Assembly (NCBI RefSeq): GCF_000421705.1
Contig: NZ_ATXN01000003.1
Location: forward strand, 129,001 to 193,000
Source: Brevundimonas naejangsanensis DSM 23858
GTDB taxonomy: Bacteria > Pseudomonadota > Alphaproteobacteria > Caulobacterales > Caulobacteraceae
Direction of reading: 5' to 3'
DNA length: 64,000 nucleotides
The notes below the pieces were generated by a model. That model was not told the DNA's origin, did not search any database, and was given only the letters and a program-made list of their open reading frames with translations. Shown here piece after piece: positions 60,319 to 64,000 of this stretch. Position numbers and translations under genes: made by a program. Each line of letters begins with the position of its first letter. The stretch's first letter is position 1.

Positions 60319-60353
60319 CCGCTCCCGGCCCCGGCCGGGAGCGGTTTTGTTTT
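60319..60353 (+). terminator. Intrinsic terminator after guaB
   Basis: CCGCTCCCGGCC (60319-60330) pairs with GGCCGGGAGCGG (60333-60344), followed by TTTTGTTTT. Confidence 0.9.
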
Positions 60354-60377
60354 GGGCGAGTAGAACAGGAGACGGGC

Positions 60378-60776
60378 ATGACGACTGAACTGACCTATCT
60401 GGCGGCGACGCTGGTGCTGGCCCTGGTGCAGGTATTCCTGCCCGCCTTCGCCCGGACGCGCGAGTTCGGCCTGTCGTGGAACGCCGGGGCGCGGGACAAG
60501 ACGCCCGAGGCGCACAGCCCCGTCGTCGGCCGTCTGGAGCGGGCGCAGGCCAATCTGTTCGAGACCCTGCCGCTGTTCATCGGCGCCGTGCTGATCGCCC
60601 AGGTCGCTGATCGGACCGGCGCGCTGACGGCGTGGGGCGCAGGCCTCTACTTCTGGGCGCGCGTCGCCTATATCCCGCTGTACGCCCTGGGCGTTCCCTA
60701 TATCCGGTCGCTGGTCTGGCTGGTCTCGCTTGCGGGACTGGCGCTGTGCCTTCTGGCCCTTTTCATCCGAGTCTGA
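60378..60776 (+). CDS. MAPEG-family membrane protein
   Basis: 132 residues with four membrane helices. The MAPEG pattern is R-x-x-R-A-Q-A-N-L-F-E-T-L-P-L-F (about 51-66), giving the E-R-x-x-x-A-x-x-N-x-x-E motif, and Y-F-W-A-R-V-A-Y-I-P-L-Y in the third helix. Related proteins are glutathione-dependent or membrane-associated enzymes in eicosanoid metabolism; the bacterial role is unclear. It ends just before the RsmB-like gene. Confidence 0.9.
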   Translation: MTTELTYLAATLVLALVQVFLPAFARTREFGLSWNAGARDKTPEAHSPVVGRLERAQANLFETLPLFIGAVLIAQVADRTGALTAWGAGLYFWARVAYIPLYALGVPYIRSLVWLVSLAGLALCLLALFIRV

Positions 60777-60777
60777 T

Positions 60778-62073
60778 TTGACCCCAGCCGCCCGTCTGGC
60801 CGCCGCCGCCGCCATCATCGACAGCATTTCACAGGGCCGCCAGCCCGCCGACGCCGTGCTCAAGGCCTGGAGCCAACAGAACCGCTATGCCGGTTCAGGC
60901 GACCGACGCGCCATCGCCGAGCGCGTGTATCAGGTGCTGCGCGCGCGGGGCCGTCTGTCGGCCTTCATGGGCGGGCGTCAGGACGGACGCGCCCTGATCG
61001 TCGGCGCCCTGTCGCTGCTGGACGGCGCGACGCTGGAGGAGATCGAAGGCCTCTACAACGGCGAAGGCTATGGCCCGCGTCCCCTGTCCAAGCACGAACG
61101 CGGCCGCATCGCGGCGCACGAGGACGCGGCCGATCTGGCCGAGGTCGCCCTGCCGGACTTCGTGACGGCGGACCTGAAGGCGGTCCACGGCGACCGCTGG
61201 CGTGAAGAGGTCGAAGCCCTGAGCGGTCGCGCTCCGGTCGACCTGCGGGTCAACGGTCTGCGCGCCACGATGGAAGAGGTCGAGGCCGAACTACGCGACG
61301 CCGGTCTGTCGCCCCAGCGCACGGAGCTGTCGGGCTGGGGCCTGCGTCTGGACGCGGAGCCCGCGCCGAACGTGCAGCCGCTGGACGGTTTCCAGAACGG
61401 TCATTTCGAGATTCAGGACGAGGCCAGCCAGGTTGTCGGCTGGCTGTCCGGCGCCTTCCCCGGCGCGACGGTGGTGGATTACTGCGCGGGCGGCGGCGGC
61501 AAGACGCTGGGTCTGGTGCAGGCCATGCAGGGGCAGGGCGCGCTGATCGCCTGCGACGTCTCGGCCAAGCGGCTGGACAATGTGAAGCCGCGACTGGCCC
61601 GCGCGGGCGTCGAGGCTGACCTGCGCCTGCTGGGCACCAATGGCGGCGGGGTCGAGGACCTGAACAGTCAGGCTGACGTGGTGTTCGTCGACGCGCCCTG
61701 CTCGGGCTCGGGCGCCTGGCGGCGTCGGCCGGAGGACAGCTGGCGTCTGACGGCAGAGGAAGTCGCGCGCCTGCATGCGCTGCAACTGCGCATTCTGGGG
61801 CAGGCGACCAAGCTGGTGCGGCCGGGCGGGCGTCTGGCCTATGTCACCTGCTCGGTGCTGGGCGCGGAGAACGAAGCGACGGCCGCCGCCTTCGAGGCCG
61901 CGCATTCGGACTTCAAGCCGGTCCCCCTCGCAGATGCAGCGCACAGCGCGGACCTGACCGAGGCGGGGCGCGAACGCCTGACTGCGCTGGCGCAAGGAAA
62001 CAGCCTGCGTCTGTCGCCCGCCGCGACCGGCACGGACGGCTTCTTCATCGCCCTGTTCGAGCGCGCTTCATGA
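60778..62073 (+). CDS. RsmB/NOP-family RNA (cytosine-C5) methyltransferase
   Basis: 431 residues from TTG 60778; the ribosome binding site is weak and this start is set by homology of the N-terminal NusB-like helical domain (A-A-A-A-I-I-D-S-I). The SAM site is V-V-D-Y-C-A-G-G-G-G-K, and the two catalytic cysteines are in D-A-P-C-S-G-S-G and Y-V-T-C-S-V-L. It methylates a cytosine in rRNA, probably m5C967 of 16S, but alphaproteobacteria carry several paralogs. The next gene overlaps its stop by four bases. Confidence 0.92.
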   Translation: MTPAARLAAAAAIIDSISQGRQPADAVLKAWSQQNRYAGSGDRRAIAERVYQVLRARGRLSAFMGGRQDGRALIVGALSLLDGATLEEIEGLYNGEGYGPRPLSKHERGRIAAHEDAADLAEVALPDFVTADLKAVHGDRWREEVEALSGRAPVDLRVNGLRATMEEVEAELRDAGLSPQRTELSGWGLRLDAEPAPNVQPLDGFQNGHFEIQDEASQVVGWLSGAFPGATVVDYCAGGGGKTLGLVQAMQGQGALIACDVSAKRLDNVKPRLARAGVEADLRLLGTNGGGVEDLNSQADVVFVDAPCSGSGAWRRRPEDSWRLTAEEVARLHALQLRILGQATKLVRPGGRLAYVTCSVLGAENEATAAAFEAAHSDFKPVPLADAAHSADLTEAGRERLTALAQGNSLRLSPAATGTDGFFIALFERAS

Positions 62074-62761
62074 GGCTTGAGCGCTACGGCGCCGTCACGG
62101 TCCTGCCGGTGATGGCGGCGCCTGCGGAATACGGCGAACACCTGCGCGCCCGCATCGACCCGCTGATGACCGGCATCGGGCCGGTCGAGGGGGCTGTGGC
62201 GCTGACGGCGGCTCTGGCGCGGCTGGAGGCGAGGGGAGAGACGCCGGATCTGATCCTGTCGCTGGGCTCGTGCGGGTCTCGCGTTCTGGATCATGCGGCG
62301 GTCTATCAGGCGTCGTCCGTGGCCTATCGCGACATGGACGCCAGCGCGCTGGGCTTCCCTAAAGGCGTGACGCCGCTGCTCGACATGCCCGCCGTTCTGC
62401 CGCTGCCGTGCCCCATCCCTGACGTACCGAGCGCGCGCCTGTCGACCGGCGGAAACGTCGTTTCGGGCGCCGCCTATGACGCCATCGACGCCGAGATGGT
62501 GGACATGGAGACGTGGGCGCTGGTGCGCGCGGCCCAGACCTTCGGTCTGCCTATGGTCGCGCTGCGCGGCGTGTCGGACGGCAAGGCCGAGCTGACCGGC
62601 CTGCATGACTGGACCTCGACCCTGCATCTGGTGGACGAGAACCTGGCCCAGGCCGTGGACAGCCTGATCGCGGTGCTGACGGATCACGGCCTCTCCGCCC
62701 TTGAAATTCCGGCCCCGCAAGGCCAAACCCTCGCGCAATCGCTCGCCCCGGATTCGACCTC

Positions 62762-62765
<4 letters not shown>
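62070..62765 (+). CDS. 5'-methylthioadenosine/S-adenosylhomocysteine nucleosidase-type phosphorylase
   Basis: 231 residues starting in the stop of the RsmB-like gene (ATGA). PNP/UDP superfamily features: [10 protein letters not shown] near 38-47, the substrate glutamate in E-M-V-D-M-E-T-W-A and the catalytic aspartate in R-G-V-S-D-G. MTA/SAH nucleosidases recycle the by-product of methyltransferases, in line with the methylase genes around it. A different nucleoside substrate cannot be excluded. Confidence 0.85.

Positions 62766-64000
<1,235 letters not shown>

Overview
The window is about 64 kb of G+C-rich bacterial chromosome and reads as a member of the Caulobacteraceae, most likely Brevundimonas (inference). 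The strongest pointers are the adjacent response regulators DivK and PleD, two DUF2336 proteins, a GTP-type PEP carboxykinase, a DNA polymerase IV with a Cys4 N-terminus, phasin, ClpS/ClpA, and many GTG/TTG starts. There is no rRNA, CRISPR array, transposase or prophage. Genes are dense and lie on both strands.

Layout. 1-5.6 kb: edge-truncated pseudouridine synthase, DJ-1/PfpI-like protein, a frameshifted DUF938 methyltransferase, pckG, a DAO-type oxidoreductase and a TonB-family protein. 5.7-12 kb: SLT lytic transglycosylase, two DUF2336 proteins around an orphan Hpt protein and NAD kinase, a class II aldolase/adducin protein and an outer-membrane beta-barrel. 12-18 kb: RND efflux pair, lipoprotein cytochrome c, TetR regulator and tRNA-Thr. 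18-25 kb: small membrane proteins, HIT protein, DUF2239 protein, D,D-carboxypeptidase with SPOR domain, phasin, clpS-clpA. 25-32 kb: CsbD-like, GNAT/DUF482, RidA, dinB, divK-pleD, rpmG, a lipoprotein, NUDIX. 32-41 kb: RNase R, the transsulfuration pair CBS and cystathionine gamma-lyase/synthase, MscS channel, cold-shock protein, a porin-like protein and nitronate monooxygenase. 41-51 kb: queF, an A+T-rich DUF3800 gene, DUF817, nitroreductase, NUDIX, cysE, DUF3126, a histone-H1-like Lys/Ala/Pro protein, prmA, aminopeptidase P, aldo/keto reductase, DUF2147. 51-64 kb: an exonuclease-BRCT gene coupled to ligA, M28 peptidase, ICMT-like protein, lipoprotein, cyclophilin, rlmE, a double DUF2061 protein, guaB, MAPEG, an RsmB-like methyltransferase, a nucleosidase and edge-truncated guaA.

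Functional themes. Several genes serve sulfur and methyl metabolism (cysE, CBS, the gamma-family enzyme, the MTA/SAH-type nucleosidase). guaB and guaA are the two committed steps of GMP synthesis. divK and pleD are polar-development signalling genes. ClpS and ClpA form the N-end-rule adaptor and unfoldase. rnr, prmA, rlmE, the RsmB-like enzyme and the pseudouridine synthase act on RNA or ribosomes.

Most unusual signals: a 5-bp slippage-like frameshift in DUF938; a paired inverted motif in front of a DUF2239 gene whose product has an AT-hook-like segment; paired CGTTA/TAACG palindromes before the RND operon; a PhaR-type operator before phasin; four composite intergenic palindromes; and an exonuclease that carries a LigA-like BRCT domain in visibly different base composition, overlapping ligA by one base. 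Motif positions and residue counts were read by eye, and no database search was possible.
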